Shown one piece after another: positions 7,557 through 13,560 of a stretch of DNA of 16,280 nt. The notes beneath the pieces were generated by a model. It searched no databases and was not told the origin of the DNA. It saw nothing but the letters and a program-made list of their open reading frames with translations. The stretch comes from JAUUSJ01 sp051880475. GTDB taxonomy: Bacteria > Bacillota > Clostridia > Lachnospirales > Lachnospiraceae. The stretch spans positions 1 through 16,280 of the forward strand of contig JBJEOA010000014.1 in NCBI GenBank assembly GCA_051880475.1, written 5' to 3'. Each line of letters starts with the position of its first letter. The first letter of the stretch is position 1. The position numbers and the translations under genes are program-made.

Positions 7557-7621
7557 ATTTATCCACAATAGTTAAATATTATGTGGATAAATCTAAGTTT
7601 TTCTTATAGAAATGTGGATAA
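7557..7621 (+). promoter_or_regulatory. cluster of three perfect DnaA boxes upstream of argS
   Basis: TTATCCACA at 7559-7567 (plus), and its complement TGTGGATAA at 7582-7590 and 7613-7621 (both minus orientation). The first two sit in a perfect 11-bp inverted repeat, ATTTATCCACA / TGTGGATAAAT (7557-7567 and 7582-7592), so they face each other across 14 bases. All three lie in the 91-base gap between the DegS-like gene and argS. Strict matches to the DnaA consensus in a non-coding gap make DnaA binding plausible. The third box overlaps TAAGAT (7619-7624), a possible argS -10 element, so a regulatory role is also possible. Confidence 0.65.
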
Positions 7622-7645
7622 GATATATGTAGGAAGGAATAGGAC

Positions 7646-9334
7646 ATGAAAGAGAAAATTAGTGAATTAATTGCTAGTAATATAGTGGAATTATCAACAC
7701 AAGAGGTGGAAAATTTATTGGAAATTCCACCAAAGGCAGATATGGGAGATTTCGCATTCCCATGTTTTCGTTTAGCTAAAATTTTTAGAAAAGCTCCAAA
7801 CATGATTGCACAAGATATGAAGGAGAAAATCGGAGAGCAAGATTTTTTGGAGAAAGTAGAGACAGCTGGAGGATATGTAAATTTCTTTGTTAATAAGGAA
7901 ATGTATGTGAGACAGATCATAGAAAAGGCATCTGCTCTAGATTATGGCGCTAGTTTTGAGGGAGAGGGAAAAACAATTTGTATAGATTATTCTTCGCCTA
8001 ATGTTGCAAAGAATTTCCATGTGGGACATTTGAGAACAACAATTATTGGAAACTCTCTCTATAAAATTCTTACAAAACTCGGGTATAAAGTAGAGCGAAT
8101 TAATCATTTAGGAGACTGGGGTACTCAATTTGGAAAATTAATTGTCGCTTATAAGAACTGGGGAAATAAAGAAGAAGTAGAAAAAGAAGGTGTTGCTGCT
8201 CTTATGAGAATTTATGTAAAATTCCATGAGGAAGCACAAAAAGATGATTCATTAAATGATCAGGCACGTGCTTGGTTTACGAAGATGGAGCATGGAGATG
8301 AAGAGGCGTTATCCATTTGGAAGTGGTTTCGTGATATTAGCTTAAAAGAATTTTTGCGTGTCTATGATATGTTAGGGATTGAGTTTGATTCTTATGCGGG
8401 AGAGAGCTTCTATAATGATAAGATGGATGCAGTTATTGAGGAGTTAAAGGAAAAAGGACTTATTACAGTGAGTGAGGGAGCTCAGATTGTAAATTTAGAG
8501 GAATATAATATGCCTCCTTGTTTGATTACAAAGAAGGACGGAAGCTCTCTATATGCGACTCGTGATATTTCGGCAGCATTATATAGAAAGAAAACTTATG
8601 ATTTCTCAAAATGTATTTATGTCACAGGTCTTGAGCAGAAACTTCATTTTGCCCAGTGGTTTAAGGTAATTGAATTAATGGGATATGATTGGAATAAAGA
8701 CTTAGTGCATGTCCCATATGGTTTAGTAAGTTTACAGGGTGGTAAATTATCTACAAGAAGTGGAAATATTATTTATGCGGAAGAAATTTTACATGAATCT
8801 ATCGAGAAAGTAAAAGAAATCATCGCTGAAAAGAACCCAAATCTTGAGGATAAAGATAAAGTTGCAGAGATTGTTGGAATCGGAGCAATTTTATTTAATG
8901 ACTTATATAATCAGAGAATTAAGGATGTTATCTTTAATTGGGATAAGATTTTGAATTTTGACGGTGAGACTGGTCCATATGTTCAATACACATATGCTCG
9001 TGCGGCAAGCGTGCTTAGAAAGTCTGGAATTGAAAATATTGAGGAAGATATTAATTATGGTGTATTGACAGATGATGCAAGTATGAATTTGATAAAAGAA
9101 ATCAATCGTTTTCCTCAGGTTATCAAAGATGCAGCAGATAAATTGGAGCCATTTGTGATTGCTAGATATGCAGTTGCAGTTGCACAGGCATTTAATAAAT
9201 TTTATCACGATTGCCAAATTAATGTGGATGATGCAGAAGTTAAGAATGCGAGATTAAAAGTCGTTGTTATTACAAAACAAGTATTAAAAGATGCATTGGA
9301 TTTATTGGGAATCGGTTGTCCAGAGCAGATGTAA
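7646..9334 (+). CDS. argS: arginyl-tRNA synthetase
   Basis: A 562-residue class I aminoacyl-tRNA synthetase, normal length, that charges tRNA-Arg with arginine in the cytoplasm. The N-terminal tRNA-binding (Add-1) domain spans about 1-85, with KADMGDFAFPCFRLAK conserved. The HIGH signature is HVGH at 125-128 in the context SPNVAKNFHVGHLR. The KMSKS-equivalent is KLSTRSGN at 367-374, a form common in ArgRS. The C-terminal anticodon-binding helical domain, about 440-562, includes YVQYTYARAASVLRK and ends LLGIGCPEQM, a typical ArgRS tail. The ATG at 7646 follows an AGGAAGGAA site. No T-box leader is present, unlike serS; instead three DnaA boxes lie upstream. A strong terminator follows at 9372. 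A cognate tRNA-Arg gene lies at the far end of the window. Confidence 0.97.
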   Translation: MKEKISELIASNIVELSTQEVENLLEIPPKADMGDFAFPCFRLAKIFRKAPNMIAQDMKEKIGEQDFLEKVETAGGYVNFFVNKEMYVRQIIEKASALDYGASFEGEGKTICIDYSSPNVAKNFHVGHLRTTIIGNSLYKILTKLGYKVERINHLGDWGTQFGKLIVAYKNWGNKEEVEKEGVAALMRIYVKFHEEAQKDDSLNDQARAWFTKMEHGDEEALSIWKWFRDISLKEFLRVYDMLGIEFDSYAGESFYNDKMDAVIEELKEKGLITVSEGAQIVNLEEYNMPPCLITKKDGSSLYATRDISAALYRKKTYDFSKCIYVTGLEQKLHFAQWFKVIELMGYDWNKDLVHVPYGLVSLQGGKLSTRSGNIIYAEEILHESIEKVKEIIAEKNPNLEDKDKVAEIVGIGAILFNDLYNQRIKDVIFNWDKILNFDGETGPYVQYTYARAASVLRKSGIENIEEDINYGVLTDDASMNLIKEINRFPQVIKDAADKLEPFVIARYAVAVAQAFNKFYHDCQINVDDAEVKNARLKVVVITKQVLKDALDLLGIGCPEQM

Positions 9335-9371
9335 GATGAAGTAGATGAAAAATCAATAGAGAATGGATGAG

Positions 9372-9404
9372 AAAAAAGCAGTGATGAAAAGTCGCTGCTT
9401 TTTT
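9372..9404 (+). terminator. rho-independent terminator of argS
   Basis: AAAAAAGCAGTGA (9372-9384) pairs with TCGCTGCTTTTTT (9392-9404) over 13 bp with one G-U pair and a 7-base loop; the 3' arm ends in six T. Being A-run/T-run flanked it could also work in reverse. It ends two bases before the isolated parS site. Confidence 0.9.
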
Positions 9405-9406
9405 GA

Positions 9407-9422
9407 TGTTTCACGTGAAACA
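9407..9422. promoter_or_regulatory. isolated parS site
   Basis: TGTTTCACGTGAAACA, the perfect 16-bp palindrome bound by chromosomal ParB/Spo0J. It lies directly behind the argS terminator, about 0.5 kb left of the parS array and 2 kb upstream of parA-parB. Exact identity to the known consensus makes the call firm. Confidence 0.93.
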
Positions 9423-9478
9423 ATTTTTGTAGGTTTTGAAATATTTAGCTTTGAGATGATGGAAATAGACGCCTAGAC

Positions 9479-9666
9479 GCCGAGAGAGCAGGCAGAGATA
9501 CGCTTCACAAACACGTTCGTTCCCACGATTTTTCAACATACGCCTATTTATGCTGCTCACGCAAACTCGCTTCGCTCAAACAGTGCTACCGCAGCAAAGC
9601 TAGTATATTGAAAAATCGCTCCACTCTCTATTGTTTGTGAAGCCTATTCCTGCCTGCTCTCTCGGC
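9479..9666. repeat. 188-bp imperfect long inverted repeat
   Basis: Three paired blocks are nested. GCCGAGAGAGCAGGCAG (9479-9495) is perfectly complementary to 9650-9666 (17 bp). GCTTCACAAAC (9502-9512) pairs perfectly with 9633-9643 (11 bp). CGATTTTTCAACATAC (9526-9541) pairs with 9603-9618 with one mismatch. Internal loops of 6/6 and 13/14 bases separate them. Inside, TGCTGC (9551-9556) can pair with GCAGCA (9591-9596), around a loop containing ACTCGCTTCGCTC. No open reading frame of note lies within. GC content is clearly higher than the surroundings, suggesting foreign or selfish origin, such as a MITE-like or palindromic repeat element, or a structured RNA. No target duplication was recognised at the edges. 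Confidence 0.8.
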
Positions 9667-9920
9667 TGTGTATTGGCTAAACTTTATAAAAATGATATAC
9701 AGCATATAATTTTAAAAACAGTTGTGTAGCGATTTACGTAGTAAATCAGTGGAGTCCAAATATTTGCAGAATTGCGGGAATTGCTAAGCAATGGAGCAAT
9801 TTGTAGGCATCCGTTGGGGGAAAAATACCTTTTGCTCTCAATATCATGCTATTGTTTTAAGAATAGAATAAACTGTTTCAAAACTTATGAGTTTTAAGAT
9901 AGGAAAAAGATAAATAGAGA
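9667..9920. other. non-coding stretch with hairpins between the long inverted repeat and the parS array
   Basis: No gene is visible. GATTTAC/GTAAATC (9731-9747) forms a 7-bp hairpin with a 3-base loop. Next, 9757-9803 can fold as a longer interrupted hairpin: CAAAT with ATTTG, TGC with GCA, and ATTGC with GCAAT around a GGGAATTGCTAA loop. TGTTTCA at 9874-9880, preceded by GAATAGAATAA, looks like a decayed unit of the parS array. The remainder is AT-rich without recognisable signals. Confidence 0.5.
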
Positions 9921-10244
9921 TGTTTCACGTGAAACATGGAAAATAAAATAATGTATAAGATGTTTCACGTGAAACATAGAGAATAGAATAATAGAATAAT
10001 GTATAAGATGTTTCACGTGAAACATGGAAAATAGAATAATGTATAAGATGTTTCACGTGAAACATGGAAAATAGAATAATGTATNNNNNNNNNNNNNNNN
10101 NNNNNNNNNNNNNNNNNNNNNNNNNNNNNNNNNNNNNNNNNNNNNNNNNNNNNNNNNNNNNNNNNNNNNNNNNNNNNNNNNNNNAAGATGTTTCACGTGA
10201 AACATGGAGAATAGAATAATGTATAAAATGTTTCACGTGAAACA
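9921..10244. repeat. tandem array of parS sites (ParB-binding centromere-like repeat)
   Basis: Six perfect copies of TGTTTCACGTGAAACA are visible, at 9921-9936, 9961-9976, 10009-10024, 10049-10064, 10189-10204 and 10229-10244. Spacing is 40 bp start to start except one 48-bp interval, where the spacer gains 8 bases of an AATAGAAT-like repeat. The 24-base spacers are themselves repeats, of the form TGGAAAATAGAATAATGTAT followed by AAGA, so the whole 40-bp unit has been tandemly duplicated. One hundred N at 10085-10184 interrupt the array; the N run begins and ends inside repeat units, so more copies are very likely missing. The array lies about 1.2 kb upstream of parA-parB. Known chromosomal parS sites are usually dispersed; tandem 16-bp palindromes in ~43-bp units are the design of the F plasmid sopC centromere. 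ParB binding follows from exact consensus identity. Confidence 0.92.
10085..10184. other. assembly gap (100 N)
   Basis: Exactly 100 unknown bases, a common placeholder length for gaps of unknown size. It lies within the parS tandem array, with repeat sequence on both sides, so the gap was probably caused by repeat collapse and hides an unknown number of parS units. Confidence 0.9.
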
Positions 10245-10429
10245 TGAATTTTTGTTTATAAGGAATATGTGAAACACTCCTTTCGGTGGGGGATGGATAG
10301 CGTAAAAGTATAAAAATAATATGTATGCAAATATTTCAAACATACATATATTATGATATAATATATATTGTATAAAAAATTAAAAGAAAAGATATGAAAA
10401 GAGAATGATCAGAAAGTGGGGTGAATATT
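10245..10429. other. right edge of the parS array and left flank of the TnpB remnant
   Basis: GTGAAACA at 10269-10276 is a parS right half-site, placed where a unit with 32-bp spacing would fall, and looks like a decayed last copy. ATATGTATG (10319-10327) and CATACATAT (10341-10349) form a perfect 9-bp hairpin. TATAAT at 10357-10362 with weak TTTCAA 17 bases upstream may be the relic tnpB promoter. The hairpin may mark the left part of the insertion element, though the exact end is not identifiable. Confidence 0.45.
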
Positions 10430-11142
10430 ATGGCAAACTTTCTTGTTGAAATTCCATTGAAAACAGAAAAGTATAAAGAAGATATTTTAAATAAACGTTT
10501 TGAAATTGGCAGATAAATTTATAATTCTTTGGTTAATGTAACTCAAAAACGTTATAAAGAAATGATGAAAACTAAGAAATATCGTACTCTTCTATCTTCA
10601 TTAACTGGAAATAAAAAATCGGATAAAGAAATTTGGAAACAAATAAATAATATTCGTAAACAATATGGTATGTCAGAATATTGGCAATAAAGTGTATGTT
10701 GAAAAAATGAATTTTGCAGGACTTCAAAAACGTGCAAGGAATACAGAAAAGAATGATAAAGATAAATTCAAGAGAAAGAAACGATTTGGTAAGTCGTTAG
10801 CGAATAAAGCACCATCCATGTTATTAACTATCATAGATAGAAAACTAGGATATTATGGGGAGAAGTTAATTGAAATAAATACTTTTGAGGCAAAGGCAAG
10901 TCAGTTTCATCATTTTGATGGAATATATACAAAGAAATCTTTGTCGCAAAGATGGAATGACTTTAATGGAATTAAAATACAGAGAGATATGTACTCTGCT
11001 TTCTTGATAATAAATATAAGTGATGATTAAAAAATTTGACATGAATAAGTGTAATGAAAGATTTGAAAATTTCTATCGATTTCATAATTTGGAAGTCGAT
11101 AGATTAACGGGGAAGAAGAATTTAAGTAGTATAGAAATTTGA
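10430..11142 (+). pseudogene. tnpB: TnpB-type (IS200/IS605 family) transposon protein, internally deleted remnant
   Basis: A broken gene for a TnpB-like RuvC-fold protein, the RNA-guided nuclease class carried by IS200/IS605 elements. The N-terminal part starts with ATG at 10430 (MANFLVEIPLKTEKYKEDIL), has an in-frame TAA at 10514-10516 where Q would be natural after FEIGR, and continues IYNSLVNVTQKRYKEMMKT to GMSEY at about 10681. There the frame jumps to GNKVYVEKMNFAGLQKRA from 10683, so the whole centre, including the RuvC-I aspartate, is deleted. The C-terminal part keeps the RuvC-II glutamate (10701-10703, VEKMNF) and the RuvC-III aspartate (10986-10988, QRDMYSAF). A stop at 11028 is a frameshift artefact: the downstream frame reads KKFDMNKCNERFENFYRFHN up to TGA at 11140-11142. 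At least three lesions mean it is inactive. No TnpA gene is present. Family recognition is from sequence memory of similar Clostridial proteins. Confidence 0.8.
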
Positions 11143-11359
11143 AAAAAATAGAATATAGAAATAGGTTTTGACAAGCCTTATTCTGTCGTTAATTCATTCA
11201 TAGGAATGATTGGTAGTGAAAGTCTTATAGAAACTCATTAGTCTTATATGCTTTCGAGTATATTGGAAAGTGAATGTATATAAGAACAAGGCGTACTTTA
11301 GTCGTTGGAGTGTCAGTATTTTAGAAGTTTAGATGTAGAAAAGACTGTTATGAATATGT
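11143..11359 (+). other. hairpin-rich non-coding tail of the TnpB remnant, upstream of parA
   Basis: No gene is visible. TCTTATAT (11242-11249) pairs perfectly with ATATAAGA (11278-11285), enclosing a smaller ATATGC/GTATAT hairpin (loop TTTCGA). AGTCTTATA is directly repeated at 11221-11229 and 11240-11248. In intact elements of this class a guide (omega/re) RNA is encoded at the tnpB 3' end and just downstream, so this may be a fossil of that RNA and of the element's right end. That reading is inference; the structure is what is seen. Confidence 0.35.
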
Positions 11360-11365
11360 TATAAT
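11336..11365 (+). promoter_or_regulatory. probable promoter of parA-parB
   Basis: A perfect TATAAT at 11360-11365 lies 18 bases after TAGAAA (11336-11341, 4 of 6 consensus -35 matches). Transcription would begin near 11372, about 40 bases before the parA ATG. The weak -35 keeps confidence moderate. Confidence 0.5.
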
Positions 11366-11413
11366 TGAGATAAGTTGGAGAAAAAGCAAAGATTTGAAAG
11401 GAGAGAAAAGTTA

Positions 11414-12181
11414 ATGAGTAAAATTATAGCTGTTGCCAACCAAAAGGGTGGAGTAGGAAAGACTACGACAGCAATTAATTTGGCGGCATGTTTGGCAGAA
11501 AAAAGAAAAAAAGTTTTGATAATTGATATGGATCCACAGGGAAATACAACGAGTGGATTAGGATTAGATAAAAATGCATTGGAAAATACGGTGTATGAAG
11601 TTTTGAGAGAGGAGGAGGAGATTGATAATTGCATTGTCCACGAACTTTTTCAGAATCTCTCTGTTTTACCAGCGAACCGAGATTTAGCGGGAGCGGAGAT
11701 TGAATTGATTACGGTGGATGATATGCAATTTATTTTAAAAGAAAAATTAGAGCCAATTAGAGATAGATATGATTTTATTATTATTGATTGCCCACCAGCG
11801 CTTGGAATGTTGACTGTAAATTCTATGACAGCTGCAAATTCTGTATTAGTTCCAATTCAGTGTGAATTTTATGCGATTGACGGTTTATCACAGCTGATTT
11901 ATACGATTGAGTTAATTCAGGAGAGTTTGAATCCAGATTTATACATAGAGGGTGTCGTATTTACAATGTATGATGCCAGAACAAATTTATCTTTGCAGGT
12001 TGTGGAAAATGTGAAGGATAATTTAGATCATAGAATTTATAAGACAATTATTCCAAGAAATGTTCGTCTGGCAGAAGCTCCAAGTTTTGGATTGCCTATT
12101 ACATTATACGCAAATAAATCTACGGGTGCAGAGAGTTACCGAATGTTGGCAGATGAAGTTATCTATAATAATAAAGAATAA
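11414..12181 (+). CDS. soj: chromosome-partitioning ATPase ParA/Soj
   Basis: A 255-residue ParA-type Walker ATPase, the usual size for chromosomal Soj. It binds ATP and DNA and is stimulated by ParB; together they move and organise origins, and in Bacillus Soj also controls DnaA. The deviant Walker A box KGGVGKTT is at 11-18, with signature lysines K11 and K16. Walker A' IIDMDPQGN is at 36-44 with D38 and D40, and Walker B IIIDCPP is at 122-128 with D125. The IPRNVRLAEAPSFG motif near the C-terminus is typical. I chose ATG at 11414, which has AAAGGAG at 11397-11403 and starts MSKIIAVANQKGG as in homologues; an upstream TTG at 11375 in the same frame lies across that ribosome site and is unlikely. 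parB starts 17 bases after the stop. The TnpB relic ends about 270 bases upstream. Confidence 0.96.
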   Translation: MSKIIAVANQKGGVGKTTTAINLAACLAEKRKKVLIIDMDPQGNTTSGLGLDKNALENTVYEVLREEEEIDNCIVHELFQNLSVLPANRDLAGAEIELITVDDMQFILKEKLEPIRDRYDFIIIDCPPALGMLTVNSMTAANSVLVPIQCEFYAIDGLSQLIYTIELIQESLNPDLYIEGVVFTMYDARTNLSLQVVENVKDNLDHRIYKTIIPRNVRLAEAPSFGLPITLYANKSTGAESYRMLADEVIYNNKE

Positions 12182-12198
12182 GGTGCGGAGGGATGTTT

Positions 12199-13122
12199 AT
12201 GGCGACTAGAAAGACAGGATTGGGTCGAGGACTAAACGCCTTGATTCCAGAGAAGCAGGACTCAAAAAAGAGAGAGGATATAAAGCCTGTTGAGATTATA
12301 AAAGAAGTGGTCAAAGAGGTGGAAGTGATAAAAGAAGTCGAGAAAACCTTAAATATATTGGATATTGAGCCAAACCGTGATCAGCCGAGAAAACAATTCG
12401 ATGAGGATGCACTCGAAGAGTTAGCAGAATCTATTCGTCAGTATGGAATTATTCAGCCACTTGTTGTTACTAAAAAAGAGGGATATTATGAGATTATTGC
12501 GGGAGAACGCCGGTGGAGAGCTGCGAGAATGGCTGGCTTGACGGAAGTTCCAGTCGTAATAAAAGAATTTGGAAATCAAGAGATTTTAGAAGTTTCTTTA
12601 ATTGAGAACCTTCAGAGAGAGGATTTGAATCCAATTGATGAGGCTTTTGCATATCAGAGATTGATTCAGGAATTTCACCTAAAGCAAGACGAGGTTGCAG
12701 CTAAAGTATCTAAGAGTCGAGTTGCTATTACTAATTCTCTTCGATTATTGAAACTGGATAAGCGTGTACAAGAGATGTTAGTTGAAGAAATGATTACAAG
12801 TGGACATGCAAGATGTCTCTTAGCATTAGAAGATGGGGATAAACAGTATGAGGTAGCGACAAAGATATTGGATGAGAGATTAAGTGTGCGTGATGCAGAG
12901 GCACTTATTAAATCTATGATGAAGGAAAAGAAAGAAAAGATAGAGAAAAAAGAAGATTATTCTTTCTTATATCGTGAGATGGAGGAGAGAGTGAAAAATA
13001 TTTTAGGAAGTAAAGTCTCAATTAAAAATAAGAAGAATAATAAAGGGAAGATTGAGATAGAATATTATTCACAGGAAGAGTTAGAGAGATTAATCGAGAT
13101 GCTCCAGTCTATTCGAGTGTAA
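12199..13122 (+). CDS. parB: chromosome-partitioning protein ParB/Spo0J
   Basis: A 307-residue ParB-family CTPase and parS-binding protein. The N-terminal GLGRGLNALIP (7-17) is the segment that stimulates ParA. A Val/Glu/Lys-repeat linker (about 30-50) follows. The ParB CTP-binding domain has NRDQPRKQF at 59-67, GERRWRA at 102-108 and ENLQRE at 136-141. A helix-turn-helix (about 162-183, LKQDEVAAKVSKSRVAITNS) reads parS, with SGHAR at 201-205, and the C-terminal dimerisation domain ends LIEMLQSIRV. The start at 12199 is preferred over ATG at 12193 because GGAGGG (12187-12192) would abut the latter but sits 6 bases from 12199, giving the usual MATRKTGLGRG start. The protein's binding site occurs at least seven times in the 2.8 kb upstream of this gene. 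It is more like ParB than Noc, because it pairs with parA and has the ParA-activating tail. Confidence 0.96.
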   Translation: MATRKTGLGRGLNALIPEKQDSKKREDIKPVEIIKEVVKEVEVIKEVEKTLNILDIEPNRDQPRKQFDEDALEELAESIRQYGIIQPLVVTKKEGYYEIIAGERRWRAARMAGLTEVPVVIKEFGNQEILEVSLIENLQREDLNPIDEAFAYQRLIQEFHLKQDEVAAKVSKSRVAITNSLRLLKLDKRVQEMLVEEMITSGHARCLLALEDGDKQYEVATKILDERLSVRDAEALIKSMMKEKKEKIEKKEDYSFLYREMEERVKNILGSKVSIKNKKNNKGKIEIEYYSQEELERLIEMLQSIRV

Positions 13123-13268
13123 GAGGGTTTATCAAATAAGCCTGTAAAACTCCTTGCTTTAGCTATGGGGAGCGTCAACTTCATATGAGGAAAAAGCAGT
13201 TCTATTGAGATTGTGAAAAAACATATGAAAATTTTCTTAGATTGTCGAAAAAAACATGATTTTTCATG

Positions 13269-13297
13269 TTGATGAGTTAGGTAGAATATGGTATAAT
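13269..13297 (+). promoter_or_regulatory. promoter of the serS T-box leader
   Basis: TTGATG (13269-13274), 17-base spacer, perfect TATAAT (13292-13297), preceded by TGG as an extended -10. Transcription should start near 13304, giving a leader of about 450 bases before serS. A hairpin AACATGA/TCATGTT (13253-13270) overlaps the -35 edge and may weakly end parB transcripts. Confidence 0.8.
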
Positions 13298-13303
13298 CTA
13301 CGA

Positions 13304-13560
13304 GAACTGAAAATAAACATAGTGCAAAAGAACGGTGAAGAAAACAAAGATTTACGTTAGACAATACAGAGAGTCAATGGTTGGTGTGAATTGATTTGTC
13401 GGGAAATCGGTCCATTTTTGGAGTTGCTAATGAAAGTTAGATGGTTGGTATCCATTATCATACTACAAGAGGTCAGAGCTAATTTAACGCTATGGCAATT
13501 TGGGTGGTATCGCGGAATCTTTCGTCCCATATATGGACGGAAGATTTTTTCTTTTATAAA
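13304..13560 (+). promoter_or_regulatory. T-box riboswitch, serine-specific, controlling serS
   Basis: A tRNA-sensing leader RNA: uncharged tRNA stabilises an antiterminator and turns on the downstream synthetase gene. The conserved T-box sequence is TGGGTGGTATCGCGG at 13501-13515, one base off the usual GGTACCGCGG. It is followed by the terminator at 13517-13551. Stem I carries the AGAGAG element (13375 region), an apical GGTTGGTGTGAA segment and the ATTTTTGGAGTTGC segment that normally follows the specifier codon. By that alignment the specifier is UCC (13411-13413), serine, read by tRNA-Ser(GGA), which agrees with serS downstream. The acceptor-pairing bulge reads UGGU. The motif, terminator and gene context are directly seen; specifier placement is by analogy with other T-boxes. 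Confidence 0.88.
13517..13551 (+). terminator. T-box-controlled terminator
   Basis: ATCTTTCGTCC (13517-13527) pairs with GGACGGAAGAT (13535-13545) over 11 bp with one G-U pair and a 7-base loop, followed by a T-rich tract (13545-13550, then CTTTT). It overlaps the 3' side of the T-box, as required for mutually exclusive folding with the antiterminator. Confidence 0.88.

Noticed and set aside
9921..10244. CRISPR-like array of palindromic repeats
   Set aside because: The repeats are exact parS palindromes and the 24-base spacers are near-identical to each other; CRISPR spacers would be unique. No cas gene is nearby.
9925..10245. Minus-strand open frame across the parS array
   Set aside because: It is a by-product of repeat units without stops, runs through the N gap, and encodes only a repeated MFHVKH-type pattern.
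10665..11030. Independent 121-residue protein
   Set aside because: It is the C-terminal fragment of the deleted TnpB-type protein; its upstream ATG codons are out-of-frame leftovers of the N-terminal part.
11375..11413. Upstream TTG start for parA
   Set aside because: It would place the strong AAAGGAG site inside the gene; the ATG at 11414 gives the standard Soj N-terminus.
12193..12198. ATG at 12193 as the parB start
   Set aside because: GGAGGG directly abuts it, leaving no spacing; ATG 12199 has a 6-base gap and the usual MATRKTGLGRG beginning.
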